From: Thermoleophilaceae bacterium
GTDB taxonomy: Bacteria > Actinomycetota > Thermoleophilia > Solirubrobacterales > Thermoleophilaceae
Reading direction: 5' to 3'
DNA length: 64,000 nucleotides
NCBI GenBank assembly: GCA_030447725.1
Contig: JAUJOQ010000001.1
Coordinates: forward strand, 457,422 to 521,421
How positions within the stretch are numbered: the first letter of the stretch is position 1; every line of letters starts with the position of its first letter. Below, piece by piece: positions 28,889 through 36,774 of this stretch. The notes beneath the pieces are model-generated. The model searched no databases and was not told where the DNA came from. It saw only the letters and a program-made list of their open reading frames with translations. Both the position numbers and the translations under genes were made by a program.

Positions 28889-29557
28889 ATGCCCCTCACC
28901 GCAGTGCTCGACGTCGACGGCACACTGGTCGACACCAACTACCAGCACGCTATCGCGTGGTACCGCGCTTTCAAGCGCCACGAGCTGACTCTGCCGATCT
29001 GGCGGATCCACCGCAGCATCGGCATGGGCGGCGACCAGCTGGTGCCGGCGCTGGCCGGAGACGACTGGACAGCCGAGCACGGCGAGGACGTTTCCGCGAC
29101 GGAGAAGGAGTGCTACGCCGAGCTGATCGGAGAAGTCGAGCCCCTCCCCGGCGCTCGCGACCTGATCGTGCGCTTGAAGGACGAGGGCCACGCCGTGGTG
29201 CTGGCCAGCTCGGCCAAGGAGGACGACATGGAGCACTATCTCGACCAGCTCGACGCCCGCGAGCTGGCCGACGCTTGGACGGTGGCCGACGACGTGGAGG
29301 TCACCAAGCCTGCTCCCGACCTGGTGAAGGCCGCACTCGACAAGGTGGACGGGTCCGACGGGGCGCTGATGCTCGGCGACTCCACCTTCGACTGCGAGGC
29401 CGCCATCAGGGCCGACGTGCAGACGGTTGCAGTGCTGACCGGTGGCTTCTCTCGTGAGGAGCTGCAGGAGGCCGGCGCAATCAGCGTCTACGACTCGCTC
29501 GAGGAACTGCTCGACCGGCTCGAGGACACGCCGTTTGCGGGCTCGGACGGGGGGTAG
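28889..29557 (+). CDS. HAD family hydrolase (phosphoglycolate phosphatase-like)
   Basis: AVLDVDGTLVDTNYQHAIAWYRAF, VLASSAKEDDMEHYL, VTKPAPDLV, LMLGDSTFDCEAA. Confidence 0.9.
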   Translation: MPLTAVLDVDGTLVDTNYQHAIAWYRAFKRHELTLPIWRIHRSIGMGGDQLVPALAGDDWTAEHGEDVSATEKECYAELIGEVEPLPGARDLIVRLKDEGHAVVLASSAKEDDMEHYLDQLDARELADAWTVADDVEVTKPAPDLVKAALDKVDGSDGALMLGDSTFDCEAAIRADVQTVAVLTGGFSREELQEAGAISVYDSLEELLDRLEDTPFAGSDGG

Positions 29558-29560
29558 GTC

Positions 29561-29752
29561 TTGACGATGGAACGCGACCCGGATCTTTCAGGCGACACCG
29601 AGGAGTCAGACCAGCTTCCCGAGGAAGCGCCCCCCGAGGTCGTGGAGGAAGACACGGGAGGCGCCGAGGATGCTCGCTCCGAGGCCGAGGAGAGCGCCGG
29701 CGTGCCGGACAATCCTGGTCAGGCCACCGGCCACCCCGGCAACGCCGGCTGA
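29561..29752 (+). CDS. Small acidic, predicted disordered protein
   Basis: 63 aa rich in E/D/P/G; starts 3 nt after the HAD stop. Confidence 0.4.
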   Translation: MTMERDPDLSGDTEESDQLPEEAPPEVVEEDTGGAEDARSEAEESAGVPDNPGQATGHPGNAG

Positions 29753-30205
29753 CTAGCCGGCGTCCGTAGCGGCTCGGCGCCGCACGGCCAGCTCGGCCAG
29801 GCGGCGCAGCGACTCCTCGTTGCGCCCCCGTACCAGCAGGTGCGTGATCGGGTTGAAGACGAAGGCGGTGAGCGCGTCGCCCGCGTCCTCGCGCATGCGC
29901 AGCCGGGTGCCGCGGCCCTCGGGTTGGAGGTCCAGGCGCACCCGCGCAGTGCCCAGCGGCCGGGACTTGGCCTGTAGCTCGATCATCGTCGGTCGCTCGC
30001 AGCGCTTGCAGACGGTGTGGTCCTCAAGCGTGAGTGGGCCGAAGCCCACGGTGTGGTGGAAGCGGGTGCCGGGCGCCGGCCAGCCCGGGTCGGCGTCGCG
30101 GACCTCCTTCGAGCCCACCACCCAGTCGCCGTAGCTGTCGGGGTCGCTCAATACGTCGAAGACCTTCTCCGGTGGGGCGGCGATGTAGGTCTCGCTGACC
30201 GCCAT
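29753..30205 (-). CDS. SRPBCC/polyketide cyclase-like family protein
   Basis: ETYIAAPPEKVFDVLSDPDSYGDWVVGSKEVRDADPGWPAPGTRFHHTVGFGPL. Confidence 0.8.
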   Translation of the reverse strand: MAVSETYIAAPPEKVFDVLSDPDSYGDWVVGSKEVRDADPGWPAPGTRFHHTVGFGPLTLEDHTVCKRCERPTMIELQAKSRPLGTARVRLDLQPEGRGTRLRMREDAGDALTAFVFNPITHLLVRGRNEESLRRLAELAVRRRAATDAG

Positions 30206-30208
30206 CGC

Positions 30209-30601
30209 TCAGCGGTCCGGGGCCAGCCCGGGACCCTGGCCGGGATCGTCCGGTCCCTGCGATGGATCGGACGTGACCTCGGAGGGGTCGACTTCGTCGG
30301 CCTCGCCGTAGACGGCCGTCGAGCGATCTGACTCCGCCTCGGGAGTGAACGCGTCGGCGGCCGGGTCGGACAGGTTGTCCTCGTGGGACGCATGGCGGAT
30401 CAGCGCGTCCTCGGCCTGCTCGAAGCCCTCCGCCTCGCCTCCGCCGCCCTCGGCCACGGCCCGCTCGGCCGGGTCGGCTCCGGGCATCGGATCGGGGCCA
30501 CCGATGGCCGCGGCCTCGGCTGCCGCCGCCGTCTCCTCCTCCTCGACTCTCGCCGAGGCGGCCCTGCGCGCCGCCTCGGCGTCCTCGGTGCTCTCGGTCA
30601 T
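30209..30601 (-). CDS. Acidic low-complexity hypothetical protein
   Basis: 130 aa, E/A/D/P-rich, no hydrophobic segment; tightly packed between neighbours on the same strand. Confidence 0.5.
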   Translation of the reverse strand: MTESTEDAEAARRAASARVEEEETAAAAEAAAIGGPDPMPGADPAERAVAEGGGGEAEGFEQAEDALIRHASHEDNLSDPAADAFTPEAESDRSTAVYGEADEVDPSEVTSDPSQGPDDPGQGPGLAPDR

Positions 30602-30625
30602 GTGATGAGTCCTCTCAAGGTGGCG

Positions 30626-31141
30626 TCAGTTGTTGATCGCGCTGTGGCTCAGCTCGAGCTCGCGCAGGAAGCCCTCGAACAGCCGCCGGTGGCCCTCCTC
30701 GTCGCGCAGGATGCCGATCACCATGTCCTCGGTGACCGGATCGCGCTCGCTGCAGAACTCGATCACCGCGTTGTAGTGCTCGATGGCGCCGGTCTCCGCC
30801 GCGATCACGCCCTTGACCACGTGCACGAGGTCGAGCTGGTCGTCAGGCGGCTGGAGGAATGACTGCTCGGCCGCGAACTCCAGCGAGCCGGGGACCACGC
30901 CGTACAGCTCCTTGATGCGGGTGGCGAACTGCTGGGCGTGTCCCAGCTCCTCCTGGATGTCCTCCTCGAGGCTCTCCGCGATCTCGCGCGCCAGGAGGCC
31001 ATCGGGGTTGACCGAGTTGGCGATGTAGCTCATCACCGTCTCGAGCTCCATGAAGTACCCCTTCTTGAGCAGCTCCACGACCTGCTCGCGATCGGCCTTC
31101 ATGTCCTCGCTGAGGATTCCCTGACTCGCTGCGGTTGCCAT
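30626..31141 (-). CDS. Ferritin-like/bacterioferritin-family protein
   Basis: KGYFMELETVMSYIANSV...EEDIQEELGHAQQFATRI...AAETGAIEHYNAVIEF...RDEEGHRRLFEGFL metal-ligand pattern. Confidence 0.8.
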   Translation of the reverse strand: MATAASQGILSEDMKADREQVVELLKKGYFMELETVMSYIANSVNPDGLLAREIAESLEEDIQEELGHAQQFATRIKELYGVVPGSLEFAAEQSFLQPPDDQLDLVHVVKGVIAAETGAIEHYNAVIEFCSERDPVTEDMVIGILRDEEGHRRLFEGFLRELELSHSAINN

Positions 31142-31171
31142 CGTGCCTCCTTCGGGGGGTTCAATTCGTGA

Positions 31172-32224
31172 TCAGGCCGCGTCGCGCAGGCCTTCGAGCT
31201 CGCGCTCTCCGGCCAGCCGGCGCAGCGCCTGCGCCTCGAGCTTGCGCACTCCCTCCGACGAGAGACCAAGCTTCTCGCCCGCCTCGCGAAGGGGCGTGGG
31301 CTCGCCGCCCTCGATTCCGAAACGAAGCTCTATCACCCGGCGCTCGGTCTCGGGCAGCCGGGCCACCACATCGTGCAGGACCTCCTGGCGGAGGGCGATC
31401 TCCACCTCCTCGTCGGGTCCGCGCTCGTCGCTGGGCAGTAGGTCGCCCAGCTCTGAGCCCGCGTCCTCGCCGACCGGGCGTTCCAGGCTCGTGACCGTCC
31501 TGGGAGCCTCGCGGGCCTCCTTTATAGCCGCCACGGTGAGCTCGGCGGCCTCGGCGATCTCCTCGTCGGTGGGGTCGCGGCCGAGCTTCACCCCCAGCTC
31601 GCGCTGCACCCGCCCGATCTTGCGCTCGCGCTGGCCGATGTGTACGGGGATGCGGATCGTGCGCGCCTTGTTGCCCAGCCCGCGCTGAATCGCCTGCCGC
31701 ACCCAGAAGGTCGCATAGGTCGAGAACTTGTAGCCACGGCGGTGGTCGAACTTCTCCGTCGCCCGGATGAGACCGAAGATGCCCTCCTGGATCAGATCGA
31801 TCAGCGGCAGGTCATGTCCCTGGTACTTCTTGGCGATCGACACGACCAAGCGCAGGTTGGAGTTGATCATCCGCTCCTTGGCCTCGAGATCGCCCTGCTC
31901 GATCCGCTTGGCCAGCGCTATCTCCTCGTCCTTGCTCAGCAGGGGATAGCGGCGGATGTCGCGCAGGAACAGTGAAAGGGCGTCGCTGGTGACACCGGCC
32001 ATGTCGCCGTTGCCGTAGACCGGCCCCATCTCGGCATCGGCGTTCCCGCAGTCGTCGGAGACCTCCAGTCCCCGCGAGTCGATCTCCTCGTTGACCCGGC
32101 CTGCCTGCTCGTCGGAGAGATCGAACTCTTGGACCAGCTCGCTCAGGTCGGCCAGGCTCACGCAGCCCAACTGCTCGGCACGGTCGAGCAAGCCGTCCAT
32201 GCGTGCACGCGTCTCAGTTTCCAC
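31172..32224 (-). CDS. RNA polymerase sigma factor, RpoD/SigA-like
   Basis: [99 protein letters not shown]; likely GTG start 32224. Confidence 0.92.
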   Translation of the reverse strand: METETRARMDGLLDRAEQLGCVSLADLSELVQEFDLSDEQAGRVNEEIDSRGLEVSDDCGNADAEMGPVYGNGDMAGVTSDALSLFLRDIRRYPLLSKDEEIALAKRIEQGDLEAKERMINSNLRLVVSIAKKYQGHDLPLIDLIQEGIFGLIRATEKFDHRRGYKFSTYATFWVRQAIQRGLGNKARTIRIPVHIGQRERKIGRVQRELGVKLGRDPTDEEIAEAAELTVAAIKEAREAPRTVTSLERPVGEDAGSELGDLLPSDERGPDEEVEIALRQEVLHDVVARLPETERRVIELRFGIEGGEPTPLREAGEKLGLSSEGVRKLEAQALRRLAGERELEGLRDAA

Positions 32225-32364
32225 ATGTCCCGGGTTCCCGTAGAACGCGCTCGCAAACTCCCGGGCTGGTTTCGGCGCCTTGGCGCGAGATATCGCCCAA
32301 GCAAGTGTGATCCCTACGGTGTCTGGGAAAGCATCGTCGCGACCCCGACAGAAGAGGACCACCA

Positions 32365-32523
32365 ATGGCAGGACTCATGAGCAGGATCACCCGACTCGCA
32401 CGCAGCCCCAAGGGGCGCAAGCTCGCGGATCGCGCGCAGAGCTATGCGAGGAGCCCTGAGGGCAAGCGCAAGATCGAGCAGGCGCGCGGCCGGCTGGCCA
32501 AGCGGGGCGGCAAGCGGCCTTAG
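32365..32523 (+). CDS. 52-aa basic protein with internal repeat
   Basis: [52 protein letters not shown]; below the track cutoff; fills the gap between flanking genes. Confidence 0.55.
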   Translation: MAGLMSRITRLARSPKGRKLADRAQSYARSPEGKRKIEQARGRLAKRGGKRP

Positions 32524-33266
32524 GGCTCGGTGCCCGGCTCGAGTCGGCGCGCGAGCCCCGCGGCGTTGCGGACGGCGAAGCCTTCCCAGTCGTTGTTGAA
32601 GTAGGCGTAGACCTCCACGTCAAGACGCCAGCGCGCCAGCGTCTGCGCCCACCCGTCAAGCTCGGACTCCGAGTAGTTGCCTCGGCGCCCGCGAGCGCCC
32701 CAGTGGAAGCGCGCGAACGTCCACCCCGCCGTGAGCTCGTATGCCTGGAAAGGGCGCTGCGGATGATCTCCGATCACCAGCGCCACCGACCGCTCGCGCA
32801 GCAAGGCGTAGACGTCCGGCACGAACCAGCTCGGGTGGCGGAACTCGACGCAGTGGCGGCCGGCGGGTAGCCGCTCCAGGGCTCGGGCCAGTACCTCGTC
32901 GTCGCGCCGGAAGGTCGGCGGCAGCTGCCAGACCACCGGGCCGAGCTTGCCGGCGGCCACCAGCGGCTCAATGCGCTCGTAATAGCGTGCGACGCCCTGC
33001 TCTAGATCGCGCAGCTTCTTCATGTGGGTGAGATAACGGCTGGCCTTGGCCGCGAAAACGAAGCCCTGCGGTGTCTGCTCGACCCAACGCGCGACCGCGT
33101 CGCGTGAGGCGAGCCGGTAGAAGGTCGAGTTGACCTCCACCGTGTCGAAGCGCTCGGAGTAGCGCTCGAGCCAGCGGCGCTTCGCGAGTCCCGCCGGATA
33201 GAGGCCGCCGCGCCAGGAGTCGTACATCCAGCCCGAGCACCCCACCCGGATTGCGTTTACGGACAT
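32520..33266 (-). CDS. DUF72 domain-containing protein
   Basis: IRVGCSGWMYDSWRGGLYP...FDTVEVNSTFYRL...FVFAAKASRYLTHMKKL...GPVVWQLPPTF...CVEFRHPSWF...YAYFNNDWEGFAVRNA. Confidence 0.93.
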   Translation of the reverse strand: MSVNAIRVGCSGWMYDSWRGGLYPAGLAKRRWLERYSERFDTVEVNSTFYRLASRDAVARWVEQTPQGFVFAAKASRYLTHMKKLRDLEQGVARYYERIEPLVAAGKLGPVVWQLPPTFRRDDEVLARALERLPAGRHCVEFRHPSWFVPDVYALLRERSVALVIGDHPQRPFQAYELTAGWTFARFHWGARGRRGNYSESELDGWAQTLARWRLDVEVYAYFNNDWEGFAVRNAAGLARRLEPGTEP

Positions 33267-33279
33267 TCGCTCCCGGTAC
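33255..33279 (+). promoter_or_regulatory. SigB/SigF-like promoter candidate upstream of DUF1360
   Basis: GTTTAC-N13-CGGTAC (imperfect -10), ending 12 nt before GTG 33292. Confidence 0.3.
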
Positions 33280-33291
33280 CCCAACCCGCAC

Positions 33292-33828
33292 GTGACCGCA
33301 CCCCTCACACAGAAACCCGACACAGGCGACGGCCTCTGGGAGGGCTACGCGCCCGAGAGCGAGCGCCCGCCGCTCGGCTCGCGGCTGGCCCTGTCCTCGG
33401 GGTTCGTGGCCGCCCTCCTCGCATTCCTCGTGGCGCGGCGCCGAAGCGGCTCCGGGCTTCCCGAGCGGATCGAGGCGAGCGATCTGGCCCTGCTCTCGGG
33501 CGCCTCGTTCAAGCTCGGCCGCCTGATCGCCAAGGAGAAGGTCTCGGCTCCCATCCGCGCGCCCTTCACCGAGTATCAAGGCAAGGCCGAGGCTCCGGGA
33601 GAGGTGGAGGAGCGTCCGCGCGGCACAGGGCTCCGGGCAGCTCTCGGTGAGCTGCTCGTCTGTCCCTACTGCCTGGGGATGTGGGTGGTGAGCGCCCTCA
33701 CCGTCGGCATCGTCACGGTCCCTCGTGAGACGCGGCTGGTGGCCTCGATCCTCTCGGCCCTTGGCGTATCGGACTTCCTGCAGCTGGCGTATCGCGCGCT
33801 GTCGGCTCGAGGCGCTACCTCTTCTTAG
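33292..33828 (+). CDS. DUF1360 domain-containing membrane protein
   Basis: ASDLALLSGASFKLGRLIAKEKVSAPIRAPFTEY...LGELLVCPYCLGMWV. Confidence 0.9.
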   Translation: MTAPLTQKPDTGDGLWEGYAPESERPPLGSRLALSSGFVAALLAFLVARRRSGSGLPERIEASDLALLSGASFKLGRLIAKEKVSAPIRAPFTEYQGKAEAPGEVEERPRGTGLRAALGELLVCPYCLGMWVVSALTVGIVTVPRETRLVASILSALGVSDFLQLAYRALSARGATSS

Positions 33829-34763
33829 TGCCCTCCCCGGGGCCCGAGTCGCCTGCCGAGCTGGACAGCGGCGGGTGGAGGGCAGCGCTGCGGCGCACCT
33901 TCGACGGCTTTCGGTCCGATCAGGTGACCGACCTGGCGGCCGGGCTCACCTACTACGCGGTGCTAGCCCTGTTTCCCGCGCTGATCGCGCTGGTGTCGAT
34001 CGTCGGACTCTTCGGTGATCCCGAGGCCACCACGCGCACCATCACCGACATCGTCTCCGACCTGGGGCCGAAGACCGCCGCCGACACCTTCAACGGGCCG
34101 ATCGAGAGCCTCACGTCAGATCGAGAGACGGCGGGGACGCTGTTCGTAGCCGGTCTGATCGGCGCGCTCTACAGCGCCTCCGGCTACGTCGGTGCCTTCA
34201 TGCGCGCCTCCAACCGCATCTACGGATATGAGGAGGGGCGGCCCTTCTGGAAGCTGCGCCCGCTGCAGATCGCGGTGACTCTCGCCATGGTGCTGCTGCT
34301 GGCCCTGGTGGTGGTCGCCGTGGTGCTCAGCGGTCCGGTGGCGGAGGCGGTGGGCGAGGCGCTCGGGCTCACGAGCACGGCCGTGTCGATCTACGGCCTG
34401 GCCAAGTGGCCGGTGCTGGTGGGGGTGGTGCTCACGATGCTGGCCTTCCTCTACTACGCCGCGCCCAACGTGCGGCTACCGGGCTTTCGCTGGATCACAC
34501 CCGGCAGCTTGCTGGCGGTGGTCGTCTGGATCTTGGCTTCGATCGGCTTCGCGTTCTACGTGTCGAACTTCGGCTCCTACGACAAGACCTATGGCACCCT
34601 CGGTGGAGTGGTCACCTTTCTCGTGTGGGTCTGGATCACCAACATCGCGGTGCTGCTCGGCGTGGAGGTGAACGCCGAGCTGGAGCGCACGCGCGAGATC
34701 GAGGCGGGCGTAGCCGGGGCCGAGAAGTCGATCCAGCTGCCGCCGCGCGAGCAGCCGGGCTAG
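33828..34763 (+). CDS. YihY/BrkB-family inner membrane protein
   Basis: DLAAGLTYYAVLALFPALIALVSIVGLFG...YGTLGGVVTFLVWVWITNIAVLLGVEVNAELER. Confidence 0.92.
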   Translation: MPSPGPESPAELDSGGWRAALRRTFDGFRSDQVTDLAAGLTYYAVLALFPALIALVSIVGLFGDPEATTRTITDIVSDLGPKTAADTFNGPIESLTSDRETAGTLFVAGLIGALYSASGYVGAFMRASNRIYGYEEGRPFWKLRPLQIAVTLAMVLLLALVVVAVVLSGPVAEAVGEALGLTSTAVSIYGLAKWPVLVGVVLTMLAFLYYAAPNVRLPGFRWITPGSLLAVVVWILASIGFAFYVSNFGSYDKTYGTLGGVVTFLVWVWITNIAVLLGVEVNAELERTREIEAGVAGAEKSIQLPPREQPG

Positions 34764-35596
34764 CTTCCCACGTCCTCGTCGCGCCCCGGCGCGGCCGGTG
34801 TTGTGCCGCCGACGCCGTCCTGCCCGGTGTCCTCGCTGCCCAGCGGTGCGGCGGGGCGGCCTTTGCCCTCCGCCGCGAGCTCCTTCGGTGTCGGCTCGGC
34901 CTTGGGATCGGTTGCGGGCACCTCGGCGTTCACCCTGCGGCTCGGCGGACGCCGGGTCTTCGCGGACGCGCGCTTGGCGCCACCCTTGGCTGCGCCGGAT
35001 TTGGACCGCCGAGTCGCGGGCGCCTGGTCTTCGGTCGTCTCGGTATCCGTGCTTCCCAGAGGCGCAGCCCGGCGGCCCTTGCCCTCTGCCGCCAGCTCCT
35101 TCGGGCTCGGCTCGGCCTTGGGATCGGTCGGAGGCACCTCGGCGTTGACCCTGCGGGCGGGCTTGCGCCGGCCTGTCGAGGACCCGCCCTTGGCACCGGT
35201 CTGCTTGGCTCGCCGGGGGCGCCGCGTCTCGAGCAGGTTCTCCACCCGCTCCACCTCCGGAATGGCCTGCGTGCGGACGGTCAGGTCGGCGACCATGGTG
35301 GCCGACCTGGCCTTGCCGCGCAGGTAGACCACCCGGCCGACGGCATTCACGTCGATGTCGCCCTTGGGCACGGCCCCGTCCCGGAAGAGCTCGCTTTCGA
35401 CCTTGCGGGCCAAAGCGGTGTCCGTGAGGTGCGACTTGGGTGCGGGGGCGGGGCGATCGCGTTCGCCGCCGAGGTCGCTGTCGTGATCGCCACCGCGCAC
35501 GGCGGTCACGATCTGGCCGGCGACGCGCAAGCCGGCCGACGCGGCGCCCGCGACGGCGCCGACGCTTCGCTCGGCGATGGATAGCAGTGTGCTCAC
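34760..35596 (-). CDS. BON-domain protein with duplicated basic low-complexity C-terminus
   Basis: LTDTALARKVESELFRDGAVPKGDIDVNAVGRVVYLRGKA (BON); two ~38-aa RRVNAEVPxTDPKAEPxPKELAAEGKGRxAAPLGSxDT copies. Confidence 0.8.
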   Translation of the reverse strand: MSTLLSIAERSVGAVAGAASAGLRVAGQIVTAVRGGDHDSDLGGERDRPAPAPKSHLTDTALARKVESELFRDGAVPKGDIDVNAVGRVVYLRGKARSATMVADLTVRTQAIPEVERVENLLETRRPRRAKQTGAKGGSSTGRRKPARRVNAEVPPTDPKAEPSPKELAAEGKGRRAAPLGSTDTETTEDQAPATRRSKSGAAKGGAKRASAKTRRPPSRRVNAEVPATDPKAEPTPKELAAEGKGRPAAPLGSEDTGQDGVGGTTPAAPGRDEDVGS

Positions 35597-35666
35597 AGGT
35601 ACCTCCGTCGGTGGGGACGAACTTCTCCTGCCCGGGCCCCGGCGGGGTCAAACCGAGGTCGCCCTC

Positions 35667-35691
35667 GTTTCCGCGATTGCGGCCCGGGTAC
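35667..35691 (+). promoter_or_regulatory. SigB/SigF-like promoter candidate upstream of the epimerase
   Basis: GTTTCC-N13-GGGTAC, ending 9 nt before ATG 35701. Confidence 0.5.
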
Positions 35692-35700
35692 CCGGCAGGC

Positions 35701-36765
35701 ATGCGCATCGTGGTCATAGGAGCCACCGGAAACGTGGGCACGAGCCTGCTTCGGGCCCTGGGACAGGATCCGGCCGTGCACGAGGTGGTGGGACTCGCCC
35801 GGCGGGTGCCGGCACTGACGATGCCGAAGACCTCATGGGTGCAGGCCGACGTGGTTCACTCCGACCTCCGGCCCATCTTGGAGGGCGCCGACGCGGTGGT
35901 CCACCTCGCATGGCTGATCCAGCCCTCCCGAGACGAGGCCACCACGCGGGCCACCAACGTCGAGGGAAGCAGCCGCGTGTTCGAAGCCGTGGGCTCGGCG
36001 GGGGTAGGCACGCTGGTCTACGCCTCCTCGGTGGGCACCTACTCCCCCGGCCCCAAGGATCGGCGAGTCGACGAGAGCTGGCCCACCGACGGCATCGAGA
36101 CCTCCTACTACTCCCGCCACAAGGCCGAGGTGGAGCGGCGCCTGGACCGCTTCGAGCGCGAGCATCCCGACCGGCGGGTGGTGCGGCTGCGGCCGGGCCT
36201 GATCTTCAAGGGCGACGCCGCCTCGGGGATTCGCCGGCTGTTCGCCGGCCCGTTCCTGCCCAACCCGCTGGTCCGCCCCGAGCTGATCCCGTTGCTGCCG
36301 GTCACCGAGCGGCTGATCTTCCAGGCCGTGCACGCCCATGACGTGGGTGAGGCCTACCGCCTGGCGGCGGTCAGCGAAGGCGCACACGGCGCCTTCAACA
36401 TCGCCGCGGAGCCGGTACTCGATCCGGCGCGTCTTGGCCGCCTGCTCGGCGCCCGGCCGGTCAAGGTGCCCCGCGGCGCGCTCAGGCGCGCGGCGGAGGT
36501 GAGCTGGAAGCTGCGACTGCAGCCCACCCACCCCTCCTGGCTCGACCTCGGCCTCGACACGCCGCTGATGGACACTACCCGCGCCCGCGAGCAGCTCGGG
36601 TGGCGGCCCAAGCGTTCATCCGAGGAGGCCTTGGCCGAGCTGATCGAGGGCATCCGTCAGGGCAGCGGCGTCGACACTCCTCCCCTGGCCCGCGAGACCG
36701 GCGGCCCCATGCGCATACGGGAGATCGCGACGGGGGTCGGAGCGAAGGTCGGACTGAAGAGATAG
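35701..36765 (+). CDS. NAD-dependent epimerase/dehydratase (extended SDR)
   Basis: MRIVVIGATGNVGTSLLRAL, VYASSVGTYSP, YYSRHKAEVE. Confidence 0.9.
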   Translation: MRIVVIGATGNVGTSLLRALGQDPAVHEVVGLARRVPALTMPKTSWVQADVVHSDLRPILEGADAVVHLAWLIQPSRDEATTRATNVEGSSRVFEAVGSAGVGTLVYASSVGTYSPGPKDRRVDESWPTDGIETSYYSRHKAEVERRLDRFEREHPDRRVVRLRPGLIFKGDAASGIRRLFAGPFLPNPLVRPELIPLLPVTERLIFQAVHAHDVGEAYRLAAVSEGAHGAFNIAAEPVLDPARLGRLLGARPVKVPRGALRRAAEVSWKLRLQPTHPSWLDLGLDTPLMDTTRAREQLGWRPKRSSEEALAELIEGIRQGSGVDTPPLARETGGPMRIREIATGVGAKVGLKR

Positions 36766-36774
36766 GACGGCCGC

